Counted from the stretch's first letter, positions 9,360 to 18,846 are shown. The stretch is 64,000 bases of DNA from Liquorilactobacillus mali KCTC 3596 = DSM 20444 (GCF_000260415.1 NZ_BACP01000037.1:49138-113137); one strand, 5' to 3'. Notes: generated from the sequence alone by a model not told the origin. A program made the numbers and translations.

Positions 9360-10424
9360 CTAAACTGATGTAGCGTTCCAAATGACCTCTTTATCACTGT
9401 TAGCAATAAACACTCCATTTGTCCTCAACGTAAATTCAAGTATTTGTTGTTTTTCTAACAAATCACGTTCTTTAAAACCCGTTACCATTAACTCTTGCCC
9501 TTGAACATCTAGCCTAACAAACATTTCATGTCCATATCTTTGAACTGATACTACTTTTCCTTGTAGCTTTACACCAAGATGTTCTTGATGATCTCTAATG
9601 GGCACAATACTTTCTGCTCGTATTAACAGTGTCTCCGCTTTTTCATTAATAGTCATAGGTATAATTGGGGAGAAGTCCTGCCTTAATATGCTAAATGGTA
9701 TTTTATTAATAACTGGATTTCCTATGAAACTCGCCACAAACAAATTATCTGGATAATCATAAATGGTGTTCGGATCAGCAAATTGTTGTATTTGTCCATT
9801 ATCTAAAACCATAATGTAATCTGAAATATGCATCGCTTCATCTTGATCGTGAGTTACAAAGACAGTTGTTACTCCAGTTTGCTTTTGTATTCTTCTAATT
9901 TCTTCACGCATCTCTACACGTAAACGAGCATCTAAATTAGATAAGGGTTCATCTAACAATAAAATACTTGGTTCCTTAGCCAGTGCTCTTGCAATTGCTA
10001 CACGCTGCTGTTGTCCTCCTGAAAGTTCTCCGGGATATTTAGTAAGCTCATTCTCAACATGTACTAACCGTGCAAGATTCTCACCGCGTTCGTTTCGCTT
10101 CTTTTTGTCTATTTTCTTCATTTTTAGAGGAAAGCAAATATTTTCTAAAACTGTCATGTGTGGGTATAAGGCATAATTCTGGAAAACCATCCCTACTTTT
10201 CGTGCTAGCGCATCTTTTTTAGTAACATCTTGCTCACCAAAAAATATTTTTCCAGCTGTTGGCTGTAGCAACCCGCTTATTAAATTCAATGTTGTTGATT
10301 TGCCACATCCACTCGGACCTAGCAGACAAGTCAACTTACCTTTGGGAATAACAAAGCGCAAATCATGTAATACTTCATTTTTATGTTCATATGCTAATGA
10401 GACATTTTCAAATTTAACATCCAT
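9360..10424 (-). CDS. ABC importer ATP-binding protein, MsmX/UgpC/MalK type
   Basis: The ATPase that powers the CUT1 importer, 354 residues from the chosen start. It has Walker A GPSGCGKST, Q-loop VFQNYALYPHMT, signature LSGGQQQRVAIARAL, Walker B ILLLDEPLSNLD and the H-loop in VTHDQDEA. A C-terminal TOBE-like region of about 110 residues matches MalK/UgpC proteins. The start at ATG 10424 follows AAAGGAGCG; the upstream in-frame codons lack a ribosome site. It is the first gene of the six-gene operon that ends at the nucleotidase-family enzyme. Confidence 0.95.
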   Translation of the reverse strand: MDVKFENVSLAYEHKNEVLHDLRFVIPKGKLTCLLGPSGCGKSTTLNLISGLLQPTAGKIFFGEQDVTKKDALARKVGMVFQNYALYPHMTVLENICFPLKMKKIDKKKRNERGENLARLVHVENELTKYPGELSGGQQQRVAIARALAKEPSILLLDEPLSNLDARLRVEMREEIRRIQKQTGVTTVFVTHDQDEAMHISDYIMVLDNGQIQQFADPNTIYDYPDNLFVASFIGNPVINKIPFSILRQDFSPIIPMTINEKAETLLIRAESIVPIRDHQEHLGVKLQGKVVSVQRYGHEMFVRLDVQGQELMVTGFKERDLLEKQQILEFTLRTNGVFIANSDKEVIWNATSV

Positions 10425-10803
10425 TGTGTCGCTCCTTTCAGGTTTCTGGGTTATCACCTAAATTACCCCAGGAGATGAAGTATACACTTTCTACTTTTGG
10501 CTATCTCTCATTATTTTGTAAATTTTTCGTATAGCATAGGTAAAATTAAAGAAAACAATATGTTTACATAATAAAAAGAACTACTTCTACCTTCTAAGAA
10601 ATACATTCAAAGTTAAAATTTTCACTCTAGCTTTGGAGTGCATCTCATTTCACGAAGTAATTCTTTTTATTCAACGTTCCACATGAAACATTTTGACGTT
10701 CGTGGTTGTTTTAATATCTTTACCTGGTAAAACTTTACTTTATTTATACAGTATGTATAGAAATTATGCTCTTTTCGTTCTCTGATAAGCAGTTCGAAAC
10801 CTA
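10425..10803. other. Long intergenic region upstream of the ABC operon
   Basis: It holds no convincing coding region on either strand. It is AT-rich and carries the promoter of the minus-strand ABC operon, but I could not pick one -35/-10 pair with confidence. ACGTTC occurs twice (10674-10679 and 10695-10700). The strong hairpin that follows at 10804 raises the possibility of an untranslated RNA. Confidence 0.4.
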
Positions 10804-10857
10804 TAAAAAACAAGGTGGAAAGTTCTTGAAATTCAAGAATTTTTCACCTTGTTTTTT
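10804..10857. terminator. Strong hairpin with flanking A/T tracts between divergent genes
   Basis: AACAAGGTGGAAA pairs with TTTTTCACCTTGTT, with a nested TTCTTGAA-ATTCAAGAA. A runs on one side and T runs on the other make it look like a two-way terminator. No annotated gene reads into it from the left on the plus strand, or from the right on the minus strand. Confidence 0.7.
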
Positions 10858-10984
10858 ATTCCCTTAAATTGGTAAATAACAAAATTTTCATATTATAGAC
10901 TACCGCCCTATATAAAACTGGGTTGAATTATTTTCTAAATTGAGTGAAGATATTACTATATTAAATTTAAAAGAGGTTATTTCA

Positions 10985-11485
10985 TTGACTAACAAATCTT
11001 CCATATATTGCTCTCAAACTATTACAACAACTGAACATCGCGTCTTAACAAACGATTTAAACGAACACAAGACCGTCTTTGGAGGACGCCTTCTCGAGCT
11101 TCTTGACGGAACAGCGTCAATATCAGCAGCAAGAACTGCTCACAACAGCACGGTCACTGCTGCCATCAATCAATTTAACTTCATTGCTCCATTAAAACTA
11201 GATGATGCATTAATCATCAAGAGTTATGTAAGCGGCATTGGTAATAGTTCAATTGAAGTTTTCGCAAAAATCATTGGTGAACATCTAAATTCTGGAGAAC
11301 GCTTCTTGGTAGCAACTTCTTTTTTAACGTTTGTCGTTACTAATAAAAAAATCAAACTCCCAACTCTTATACCACAATCTCCAGAAGAAATCACAGTTTG
11401 TAACTCATATTCTCAACGACGCGCTGAACACAAGAAGGAGACATTCGCTTTTAAAACGATCACTGACTCCCTTTCACTAGATTAA
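10985..11485 (+). CDS. Acyl-CoA thioesterase (hotdog fold, YkhA-like)
   Basis: Hydrolyses acyl-CoA to free acid and CoA. Family signatures are VLTNDLNEHKTVFGGRLLEL (catalytic Asn and Asp neighbourhood), DGTASISAART and FNFIAPLKLDD. The 166 residues from TTG 10985 form one hotdog domain. That start was chosen because AAGAGG lies 10 bp before it and the encoded N terminus fits relatives; an upstream in-frame TTG at 10940 has no ribosome site. It is a single-gene unit, divergent from the ABC operon. The physiological acyl chain is unknown. Confidence 0.85.
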   Translation: MTNKSSIYCSQTITTTEHRVLTNDLNEHKTVFGGRLLELLDGTASISAARTAHNSTVTAAINQFNFIAPLKLDDALIIKSYVSGIGNSSIEVFAKIIGEHLNSGERFLVATSFLTFVVTNKKIKLPTLIPQSPEEITVCNSYSQRRAEHKKETFAFKTITDSLSLD

Positions 11486-11498
11486 CCAAAATAAGTAA

Positions 11499-11621
11499 TT
11501 AAATATCTGATTCCTGTTTCTTAACAACCTGAATTAGAAAAGCAACAGCTTCTTCATATGTACAAGCTCGTTGTTTCATTACTTCTTTAATTGTCGACTC
11601 TGTATCAACTTTATAAACCAT
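11499..11621 (-). CDS. Small protein of 40 residues, unknown function
   Basis: This short reading frame is preceded by GAGGGG, 8 bp before the ATG. It encodes MVYKVDTESTIKEVMKQR followed by ACTYEEAVAFLIQVVKKQ and ends ESDI. It is charged and predicted helical, with no membrane segment and no recognised family. It faces the thioesterase gene convergently; the stops are 13 bp apart. The ribosome site and normal codon use favour a real gene; its shortness is the main doubt. Confidence 0.45.
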   Translation of the reverse strand: MVYKVDTESTIKEVMKQRACTYEEAVAFLIQVVKKQESDI

Positions 11622-11801
11622 TTTTATAACCCCTCAATCAAACTGATATTCATTATTTCACTCTTAATATTCTATACCGTTTAAAACAAAAAAACGAGAA
11701 CAAAGTATTTCCAGGTAAAATAATTTTAACTGCTTTTTAAGCAGTATAAGCAGCTGATAATTAATCTTTGAACCTTAACTTATGAGCTTTAATAACAAAA
11801 T

Positions 11802-11857
11802 AAAAAGCAAAAGCCTATGACAGGGTTTTAACTGTGTACAAGGCTTTTGCTTTTTTA
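11802..11857. terminator. Terminator downstream of purA
   Basis: AAAAAGCAAAAGCCT pairs with AGGCTTTTGCTTTTT, flanked by A and T runs. It lies 24 bp beyond the purA stop on the minus strand. Confidence 0.85.
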
Positions 11858-11880
11858 TTGTTCTATCTATTTACTTTAAA

Positions 11881-13173
11881 TTATATTTTTGCCCAAATAT
11901 TATCCAATACATTTGTCTGTTTACGATCTGGCCCAACTGAAAAAGTTGAGATTTTTACTCCAACCAACTCTTCAATGCGGTGGATATATTTTCTTACATT
12001 CTCAGGTAGATCCTCGAGTCTCTTACATTGCGTAATGTCCTCACTCCAACCCGGTAATGTTTCATATACTGGTTTGCACTGAGCTAATTGTTTCAAACTA
12101 GCTGGATAATGATAAATCCGTTTTCCATCTAACTCATACGCTGTACAAATCTTTATCTCATCTAACCCCGTCAACACATCCACACAGTTCAAGCATAAAT
12201 TAGTCAATCCTGAAACTCGTTTTGCATGACGCATTACAACACTGTCAAACCATCCAATTCTACGTGGTCTCTTTGTAACAGTTCCATATTCGTGGCCTGC
12301 TTCACGGATAAAGTCACCAGTATCATTAGCTAGCTCTGTAGGAAATGGACCATCACCAACACGAGAAGTATATGCTTTGCACACACCAACGACCTTATCA
12401 ATCTTTGAAGGACCCACGCCACTACCAATTGTTACACCACCAGCAACAGGATTTGAAGATGTTACAAAAGGATACGTACCTTGATCAATATCTAGCATTA
12501 CCCCTTGTGCACCTTCAAACAACACGCGTTTCCCACTATCTAAAGCATCGTTCAAAACAACAGATGTATCAGTAACATTATCTTTAAATTGTTGACCATA
12601 TTCGTAGTATTGTTCAAATATATCTTCAAACTTCAAAGGTTCAACTTCATAAAATTTAACAAATTCTCGATTTTTTTCTTCAAGATTATGACGTAACTTT
12701 TCCTCAAAGATTTCTTTATCCAAGAGATCAGCAACACGAATACCTACACGTGCTGCTTTATCCATATAAGCTGGTCCGATTCCTTTATTTGTTGTCCCAA
12801 TCTTTTGATCTTTCTTTGCCTTTTCTTGCAAACCATCCAAAAGAATATGATAAGGTAAAATAACATGTGCACGATCAGAAATACGCAAATTAGAAGTTGA
12901 AATCCCTCGTTCTTTTAAATATGCTAACTCTTCAACTAATGACTTAGGATTTAATACAACACCATTACCTATCACACTAATCTTTGATTCATAGAATATG
13001 CCTGATGGAATCAAGCGTAACTTGTACGTTTCTCCATTAAAAACAATCGTATGACCTGCATTATCTCCACCTTGGTATCTTGCTATAACTTCTGCATTAC
13101 GACTCAGAAAATCTGTAATCTTTCCTTTTCCTTCATCGCCCCATTGACTACCCACAACAACTACTGATGACAT
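11881..13173 (-). CDS. purA: Adenylosuccinate synthetase
   Basis: Joins IMP and aspartate using GTP to make adenylosuccinate, the first committed step to AMP. The 430 residues show the P-loop [11 protein letters not shown] at the N terminus, [19 protein letters not shown], the switch region [23 protein letters not shown] and the C-terminal GTP-base motif [12 protein letters not shown] 13173 is preferred because GAGGTG lies 7 bp upstream; the GTG at 13182 overlaps that ribosome site. As in other lactobacilli it is near dnaC and downstream in the same direction. Confidence 0.97.
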   Translation of the reverse strand: MSSVVVVGSQWGDEGKGKITDFLSRNAEVIARYQGGDNAGHTIVFNGETYKLRLIPSGIFYESKISVIGNGVVLNPKSLVEELAYLKERGISTSNLRISDRAHVILPYHILLDGLQEKAKKDQKIGTTNKGIGPAYMDKAARVGIRVADLLDKEIFEEKLRHNLEEKNREFVKFYEVEPLKFEDIFEQYYEYGQQFKDNVTDTSVVLNDALDSGKRVLFEGAQGVMLDIDQGTYPFVTSSNPVAGGVTIGSGVGPSKIDKVVGVCKAYTSRVGDGPFPTELANDTGDFIREAGHEYGTVTKRPRRIGWFDSVVMRHAKRVSGLTNLCLNCVDVLTGLDEIKICTAYELDGKRIYHYPASLKQLAQCKPVYETLPGWSEDITQCKRLEDLPENVRKYIHRIEELVGVKISTFSVGPDRKQTNVLDNIWAKI

Positions 13174-13410
13174 TTTTTTCACCTCATAAAATGATTTGAA
13201 TATCTTACTTTTGTACCATCAACCTCGATAATTGTATCAGTAGCAGTCCTATATTTCAAGTAAATTCCGAATATTATTATCACTAAACATTGTTGATTAC
13301 ATTAATAACGAACTTTAACTCCATAAAAACATAAATTTTTAAGTGCTAATTCATAATTACAAATGGAATCCTTTCCTAATTTATGGATAATTCAGACCAA
13401 TATTATACAC

Positions 13411-13447
13411 AAAAAAGAAGATAACCTCAAATTAATTGGCAATCTTC
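13411..13447 (-). terminator. Terminator downstream of dnaC
   Basis: On the minus strand GAAGATTGCC pairs with GGTTATCTTC (one mismatch and one G-T pair), followed by TTTTTT. It lies 41 bp past the dnaC stop. Confidence 0.7.
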
Positions 13448-13487
13448 CTATCGATACATACACTCCATAATCATTTTCTTATAATTA

Positions 13488-14873
13488 CTACCCTTGCGTT
13501 GGAATATAAGATACCGATGAAAATTTATTATATGATTTCACAAATAACAATTTAACTGTTCCACGGGCTCCAGAACGGTTTTTTTCGATAATAACCTCAA
13601 CTTCACCAACATCTTGTGCAGCTTCATCTCGTTTTTCATCTTCATCACCGTCTGATTCTGATCGCTCATAATAATCATCACGATATAAAAAGGCAACAAT
13701 ATCTGCATCCTGTTCAATTGAACCTGATTCTCTTATATCAGATAAGACTGGTCTTTTATCCTGCCTTTGTTCAACACCACGTGATAACTGCGATAAAGCA
13801 ATAATGGGTACAGATAGTTCCTTAGCTAACTTCTTTAACTGTCGCGAAATCTCTGAGACTTCTTGTTGTCGGCTTTCTTTATTAGAACCCTCAATTAACT
13901 GCAAATAATCTACTACAATTAACCCTAGATCTCCTTTTTCTTTCGCCAACCTTCGACATTTCGCTCGAATTTCTGCCATTTTAATACCAGGAGTATCATC
14001 AATATAAATAGAAGCCTGTGACAAGGAACCCATAGCCACAACTAACTTTTGCCACTCATCATCTTCGAGCTGCCCCGTTCTTAAATGGTTAGCATTGATA
14101 CTACCCTCAGCACACAGCATTCTATTAACCAATGATTCAGCACTCATTTCTAATGAAAAAATGGCTACTGTACTATCCGTTTTTGTTCCGATATTTTGTG
14201 CAATATTTAAAGCAAAAGCAGTCTTACCAACAGCTGGTCGCGCAGCCAAAATAATTAGGTTATCCGGTTGCAATCCAGCAGTCATCTTATCAAGATCAGG
14301 ATATCCAGTTGGTAAACCCGTTACTTCCTCATCTTGCTGATAAAGTCTATCAATTTCCTCCATAGTGCTATTTAGCACATCATTGATTGGCTTAAAGCCA
14401 GTTCGGTTTCTGCGTTCAGAAACTTCCATAATTTGACGTTCAGCATCATCTAATAATGATGGGACGTCATCATCTTGCGAATAAGTTTGCGTAACAATAT
14501 TGGTAGCAGTTGCTATCAGTCTTCTCAACAATGCTTTTTCTTCGACGATTTTTGCGTAATATGCAACATTTGCCGCCGTTGGAACAGCTGCAGCAAGCTC
14601 AGCAATATATGCAACCCCGCCAACGTCGTCAACTTGTTGGTTCGAAGTTAAATAGTTATTAATTGTAATAACATCAATGACCTCATCTTGGTTATTCAAA
14701 TCAATCATTGCTTGAAAGATGATTTGATGCGCTCTTTTGTAGAAGTCTTCTGGTTGTAAATATTCCATTGCTTCTATAAGAGCCTCTGAACGCAAAAAGA
14801 CTGCACCCAAAACGGCTTGTTCAGCCCCTACATTCTGAGGAGGCAAATGATCAATCAACTCTTCATTGCTCAT
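13488..14873 (-). CDS. dnaC: Replicative DNA helicase (DnaB-type, DnaC in Gram-positive naming)
   Basis: The hexameric helicase that unwinds DNA ahead of the replisome. Residues 1-150 form the N-terminal collar (PPQNVGAEQAVLGAVFL). The RecA-like domain follows: Walker A AARPAVGKTAFALN, FSLEMSAESLVNRM, Walker B LIVVDYLQLI and the arginine-finger region near NRSGARGTVKL. There is no intein. The start at ATG 14873 follows GAAAGGTG; the longer GTG reading covers the ribosome site. It follows rplI by 32 bp and probably shares the gdpP-rplI-dnaC transcript. Confidence 0.97.
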   Translation of the reverse strand: MSNEELIDHLPPQNVGAEQAVLGAVFLRSEALIEAMEYLQPEDFYKRAHQIIFQAMIDLNNQDEVIDVITINNYLTSNQQVDDVGGVAYIAELAAAVPTAANVAYYAKIVEEKALLRRLIATATNIVTQTYSQDDDVPSLLDDAERQIMEVSERRNRTGFKPINDVLNSTMEEIDRLYQQDEEVTGLPTGYPDLDKMTAGLQPDNLIILAARPAVGKTAFALNIAQNIGTKTDSTVAIFSLEMSAESLVNRMLCAEGSINANHLRTGQLEDDEWQKLVVAMGSLSQASIYIDDTPGIKMAEIRAKCRRLAKEKGDLGLIVVDYLQLIEGSNKESRQQEVSEISRQLKKLAKELSVPIIALSQLSRGVEQRQDKRPVLSDIRESGSIEQDADIVAFLYRDDYYERSESDGDEDEKRDEAAQDVGEVEVIIEKNRSGARGTVKLLFVKSYNKFSSVSYIPTQG

Positions 14874-14905
14874 AATCCATTCACCTTTCACCTGTTAAAA
14901 TTAAT

Positions 14906-15355
14906 TTATTGTTCTGTAATGTGTACTCTAATTTTTGCCGTAACCTTGTTGTGCAGCTTAACTGGAATATTGGTGTACCCAAGTGTCTTGATTGGTTCAT
15001 TAAGCTCCATCTTTCTCTTATCAATCTTCAAGGAATACTGTTGGACGAGTGCTTGAGCCACTTGCTTGCTTGTAATTGAACCAAATAAACGTCCATCCTC
15101 ACCTGCTTTAGCCTTCATTTCGACAACCATTTCACCAGACTCTAGTTTTTGCTTCAAATCTTTTGCTTCCGCAAAAACTTCGGCTTCTCGCTTTTCTTCC
15201 GCTTTTTGTTGCCCTTTAAGCTGACTCATTGCTTGAGCAGTTGCCACCTTGGCCTTGTTTCCCTTAATCAAGAAATTTGCATAACCATCTGGAATTTCTT
15301 TAATTTCCCCGCGTCTGCCTTTACCTCTTACATCCTGTAAAAAAATAACTTTCAT
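14906..15355 (-). CDS. rplI: 50S ribosomal protein L9
   Basis: A 149-residue large-subunit protein with two domains joined by a long helix. The N-terminal rRNA-binding signature is [20 protein letters not shown], and [12 protein letters not shown] follows. The C-terminal half has [16 protein letters not shown]. Length and motifs are standard. It lies 24 bp after gdpP and 32 bp before dnaC, the order usual in Firmicutes. Confidence 0.98.
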   Translation of the reverse strand: MKVIFLQDVRGKGRRGEIKEIPDGYANFLIKGNKAKVATAQAMSQLKGQQKAEEKREAEVFAEAKDLKQKLESGEMVVEMKAKAGEDGRLFGSITSKQVAQALVQQYSLKIDKRKMELNEPIKTLGYTNIPVKLHNKVTAKIRVHITEQ

Positions 15356-15379
15356 AACTTAAACCTCCAAAAATTAATA

Positions 15380-17383
15380 CTAGCTGTTTTCTTCAATTGC
15401 TCTTAATAATTCTTCTTTTGCGACATCAATCGAGACATCCTTTAATTGCGTTGCGGCATTCGAAAGGTGTCCGCCGCCACCAAGCTCTTCCATCACAACT
15501 TGGACGTTTGCCTTACCATTACTCCGTGCAGATATCCCTATCTTCTCATCAGAACGTCTAGTGACGACATATGATGCTTCTACACCACTTACATTCAGTA
15601 ACGCATCAGCAGCCTGTGCAGCAATAACTGAATCATATATCTTATCTTTTTCACCAACACAAAGTGCGACCCTATTACCGATAAATTCTACACGATCGAT
15701 TAAATGATTTCTTTGCAAGAAATTGTCAACTTTTTCTTTCATAAAGTGCTGTGCCATCGCCGAATCAGCACCAACTGAACGTAAATAACTTGCTGCATCA
15801 AACGTTCTTGTTCCCGTACGCAAAGTAAATGACTTTGTATCAATTATTATTCCGGTCAACATTGCAGTGGCCTCTATCTTATTAATAGGCTCGCTGTCAC
15901 GCGACTGGTATTCAAACATTTCTGTGATTAACTCACACGTCGAAGATGCGTATGGTTCAATATAAACTAAAATAGGATTTTCTGGAAATTCCTCACCACG
16001 CCTATGATGATCAATCACCATCATTCGATTAGCCAACTTTTTATATAACTCTGGACTAGTCGAGATTGAAGGTTTGGAATGATCAACCATTATTAATAAA
16101 CTCTGCTTCGTTGCTTTTTCAAGAGCCTCCTCAACTGAAATAACTGTTCCCTTTATTTCAGGATACTGTGAGAGTTCATCCATTAATCTAGTTACATCTG
16201 AATGTAATTTTTCGTTATCAAGGACAATCCAACATTTTTTTTGGTTCATAGCGGCTATTCTACGTAATCCTAAACATGCACCGATTGAGTCCATGTCAGG
16301 ATATTTATGTCCCATAACAAAAACCTGATCTGTTTGACTCATGAGTTCTTGCAAGGCTTGAGCTATCATTCTAGCTCTAACTCTAGTCCTTTTCTCCATT
16401 GGATTTGTTTTTCCGCCATAAAAACGTGCCTGACCTTCAGGAGCTTTGACCACAACTTGGTCTCCACCCCTTCCTAAAGCAAGGTCCAAGTTATTCTGTG
16501 CAGCTTTCGAGAGAAGTGCCAAATCATCTTCACCGTAAGAAATTCCCATACTCAGAGTTAGAGGAAGATTTTGTTTGGATGTCCTCTCACGAATCCTATC
16601 CAAAATTTTAAATCTGTCCTTTTCTAATTTTTCTAAGACACTTGTATAGGCTAAGATAAAGAAATGATCATCATCTATTCTCTTTAAATACATCTGATAC
16701 TTTTTTGCCCAATTTGAAAGTTCATTTGTTACATAATTACTGATATTTGAAACATTCTTGTCATTCATCGTCTGGGTCACTTCATCATAGTTATCAATAA
16801 AGATCTGCCCAATTACCACATCAGTATCTTTGTCATGCTGCTCAATTTTTGCATAACGCGTAATATCCATTAAGTATACTGCATGAATATCATTTTCGAT
16901 TAACATTTGGAATCGATAATCACCCCACGAAACTTCGACGGGTTTTTTCTCTGCAACATATTTCTTTACCACTGTTGCCAATTCCTTATCCACAGCGGAT
17001 AAAGCTTTACCTAGTATTTCTTCCTGACCAAAATACTTCTGCAGATAAGGATTGACCCATTCAATCTCATTTTCTCCATTCAAAAACATAATCCCAACTG
17101 GCATCTTTATTAAGGACTCTTGTTCTCCTCTTTTTATCCGATATGACAAGTCCGAAATATATTCAGTGGTATCCTCAGTAATTGCTTTCAAAACAAAAAA
17201 AGAAACAATACTAGTTATTAAAACGAGTATAACTATTATGATCCCTAGAACCCAACTGACTACAAATGATATTGCCACACAAAACAGAGATATCATTAAT
17301 ATGAATATCGCAATAATCCGCAATTTTTCATTTTTCATGAATGAAGGGAAATGCAAAAAATCCCTTGAAAAAAGCTGTTTCAA
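15380..17383 (-). CDS. gdpP: Cyclic-di-AMP phosphodiesterase GdpP
   Basis: A membrane-bound enzyme that breaks c-di-AMP to pApA and so controls osmolyte uptake, wall stress and beta-lactam tolerance. In its 667 residues, two helices (about 22-72) are followed by a PAS-like domain, a degenerate GGDEF domain (YDEVTQTMNDKNVSN...) and the DHH/DHHA1 catalytic part. Metal motifs are visible in GHKYPDMDSIGACLG, MVDHSKPS and VIDHHRRG. The C-terminal GGGGHLSNAATQ binds substrate. It heads the gdpP-rplI-dnaC cluster. Confidence 0.96.
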   Translation of the reverse strand: MKQLFSRDFLHFPSFMKNEKLRIIAIFILMISLFCVAISFVVSWVLGIIIVILVLITSIVSFFVLKAITEDTTEYISDLSYRIKRGEQESLIKMPVGIMFLNGENEIEWVNPYLQKYFGQEEILGKALSAVDKELATVVKKYVAEKKPVEVSWGDYRFQMLIENDIHAVYLMDITRYAKIEQHDKDTDVVIGQIFIDNYDEVTQTMNDKNVSNISNYVTNELSNWAKKYQMYLKRIDDDHFFILAYTSVLEKLEKDRFKILDRIRERTSKQNLPLTLSMGISYGEDDLALLSKAAQNNLDLALGRGGDQVVVKAPEGQARFYGGKTNPMEKRTRVRARMIAQALQELMSQTDQVFVMGHKYPDMDSIGACLGLRRIAAMNQKKCWIVLDNEKLHSDVTRLMDELSQYPEIKGTVISVEEALEKATKQSLLIMVDHSKPSISTSPELYKKLANRMMVIDHHRRGEEFPENPILVYIEPYASSTCELITEMFEYQSRDSEPINKIEATAMLTGIIIDTKSFTLRTGTRTFDAASYLRSVGADSAMAQHFMKEKVDNFLQRNHLIDRVEFIGNRVALCVGEKDKIYDSVIAAQAADALLNVSGVEASYVVTRRSDEKIGISARSNGKANVQVVMEELGGGGHLSNAATQLKDVSIDVAKEELLRAIEENS

Positions 17384-17626
17384 AATGTTCCCCCCATTCC
17401 TAGAAGTATTTTCAAAATTAAATTAAATCTCATAAAAAATCTTACTGCTTGAAAACACACACTGCTCTGTACACTTTGTTCCCTATTTTATCACAAACAC
17501 AACTGAGATACACATTCCAAGAGAAATGAACTTGTTATACTGATCAATTATTGATTTCAAATAAAAAAAAGAAAATGACAATAACTTTACTTTGCCATAA
17601 TCCCTTTTTTTCATTATAAAAATGTT

Positions 17627-18394
17627 TTATTTAATTTGTGCTGTAGTTTTGAACCAGCCACGTTTACTAAAGAATGCGTACATATCATTTAAGAAAAATA
17701 TTCCATAACTGAAAATAAGTGCAAAGTTACCATCACCCTGCATCATCGTTTGCATCCACAATGCGATTGTGAAAACAGAGCTTATGGTCCAAACAAAGTA
17801 CTGTTCACGTTTGCGATTTAACTCTAATAAAGATCCAGTAATAGCCATAGCCAAGTTCAAACTATCTAAAAAGACACGCGGATCATTAGTCATGCTAAAG
17901 ATATAATAGATAACACCCCACGCCACAATAAAGAATAAAATATAATAAATCCAATCTTTGATGTTCTCAAATTTTTCGGCTTGAATATCATCATTCCATT
18001 TTGGATCAAGAATACAAAAAATATCAAGAAAAATTAAATATCCAATCTGTTCCCAAGCTGTTGCATAATTTCCAGCCATGAAACCGACGCTTGCTATACA
18101 GACAGCACTTAATGCTCCGGCCCAACCTTGAATCCCTGATCGGTTAGAAATACCTATGACGCAGGCAACCGACAAATTCCCTCCGATAAATGATAGAATC
18201 GATTGCGTAGGAGCACTACTAAATGATTGCAATAATGAAAATACTTGTAATACAAAATTAAATAAAAGAAGGCCATAACTCAACTTACCCCAGCCTTTGC
18301 ACTGATTTAATAACCAGCTAAAATAATTACTCCTAAAAACATTCTTCGAATACTTCGGTAAATTTGATAAAACATCCACATAACGATTAAACAT
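17627..18394 (-). CDS. PnuC-family transporter, probable PnuN (deoxyribonucleoside) type
   Basis: A membrane facilitator of the SWEET-like PnuC family, 255 residues from the chosen start, with about seven hydrophobic segments. Family motifs are visible: WAGALSAVC, IGYLIFLDIFCILDP, NDPRVFLDSLNLAMAITGSLL and a C-terminal FLNDMYAFF. PnuC proteins take up nicotinamide riboside. However, the tandem NrdR boxes over this promoter point to the PnuN subgroup, predicted in the literature to carry deoxyribonucleosides and placed in NrdR regulons. ATG 18394 has AAGGGATGG upstream; the ATG at 18424 has no ribosome site. The substrate is inferred from regulation only. Confidence 0.85.
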   Translation of the reverse strand: MFNRYVDVLSNLPKYSKNVFRSNYFSWLLNQCKGWGKLSYGLLLFNFVLQVFSLLQSFSSAPTQSILSFIGGNLSVACVIGISNRSGIQGWAGALSAVCIASVGFMAGNYATAWEQIGYLIFLDIFCILDPKWNDDIQAEKFENIKDWIYYILFFIVAWGVIYYIFSMTNDPRVFLDSLNLAMAITGSLLELNRKREQYFVWTISSVFTIALWMQTMMQGDGNFALIFSYGIFFLNDMYAFFSKRGWFKTTAQIK

Positions 18395-18434
18395 ATTTCC
18401 ATCCCTTTTTAGTAGTTTTAACATCTTTTTGTTG

Positions 18435-18473
18435 AAAAAAAGATCTGAGAATATTTTACCACACTCTCAGATC
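18435..18473 (-). terminator. Terminator-like hairpin in the pnuN 5' leader
   Basis: On the minus strand GATCTGAGA pairs with TCTCAGATC and is followed by seven Ts. It begins almost at the predicted transcription start of pnuN and ends 41 bp before the ATG. It may stop read-through from rpsF-ssb-rpsR or stabilise the 5' end. I see no known riboswitch consensus. Confidence 0.6.
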
Positions 18474-18478
18474 CATTC

Positions 18479-18525
18479 ATACTATATATTGAATTAATTT
18501 TAACGCAACACACTATATATTGTTT
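18479..18525 (-). promoter_or_regulatory. Tandem NrdR boxes overlapping the pnuN promoter
   Basis: The box at 18510-18525 (ACACTATATATTGTTT) matches the NrdR consensus ACACWATATATWGTGT at 15 of 16 positions. The box at 18479-18494 (ATACTATATATTGAAT) matches at 13 of 16. Their starts are 31 bp apart, the three-turn spacing typical of NrdR pairs. The minus-strand promoter, -35 TTGCGT (18503-18508), 16 bp, -10 TATAGT (18481-18486), is covered by them. Confidence 0.75.
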
Positions 18526-18554
18526 TATTTTTGAATATAGTGCCTTTTCTTCAC

Positions 18555-18583
18555 AAAAAAAAGATGCGGACCAGCCACATCTT
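18555..18583 (-). terminator. Terminator of the rpsF-ssb-rpsR operon
   Basis: On the minus strand AAGATGTGG pairs with CCGCATCTT around a 5-nt loop, followed by a run of Ts, 6 bp after the rpsR stop. Confidence 0.85.
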
Positions 18584-18589
18584 TAATTT

Positions 18590-18826
18590 TTAATCTTCAG
18601 TTACGAATGGTAAAAGACCCATAATACGTGCACGCTTGATTGCAATTGTCAAACGACGTTGGTTCTTTGCGCTAGTTCCAGTTACTCGACGAGGTAAAAT
18701 CTTACCACGCTCAGAAACAAAGCGTTTCAAAAGATCAGTATCTTTATAATCAATATAATCAATATGGTTTGCTGCAATAAAGTCTACCTTACGGCGACGA
18801 CGGCCACCTCTACGTTGTTGTGCCAT
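18590..18826 (-). CDS. rpsR: 30S ribosomal protein S18
   Basis: A 78-residue basic small-subunit protein that binds S6 and 16S rRNA. Its signature runs through [20 protein letters not shown] and [16 protein letters not shown]. It is the last gene of the rpsF-ssb-rpsR operon, 20 bp after ssb, with its own AAGGAGGG ribosome site. Confidence 0.98.
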   Translation of the reverse strand: MAQQRRGGRRRRKVDFIAANHIDYIDYKDTDLLKRFVSERGKILPRRVTGTSAKNQRRLTIAIKRARIMGLLPFVTED

Positions 18827-18846
18827 TGTTTTCCCTCCTTGCTATC

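Noticed and set aside
18395..18480. NAD-II (pnuC) or other riboswitch upstream of the PnuC-family gene
   Set aside because: The leader is too short and lacks any riboswitch consensus I know; NrdR boxes explain regulation better.
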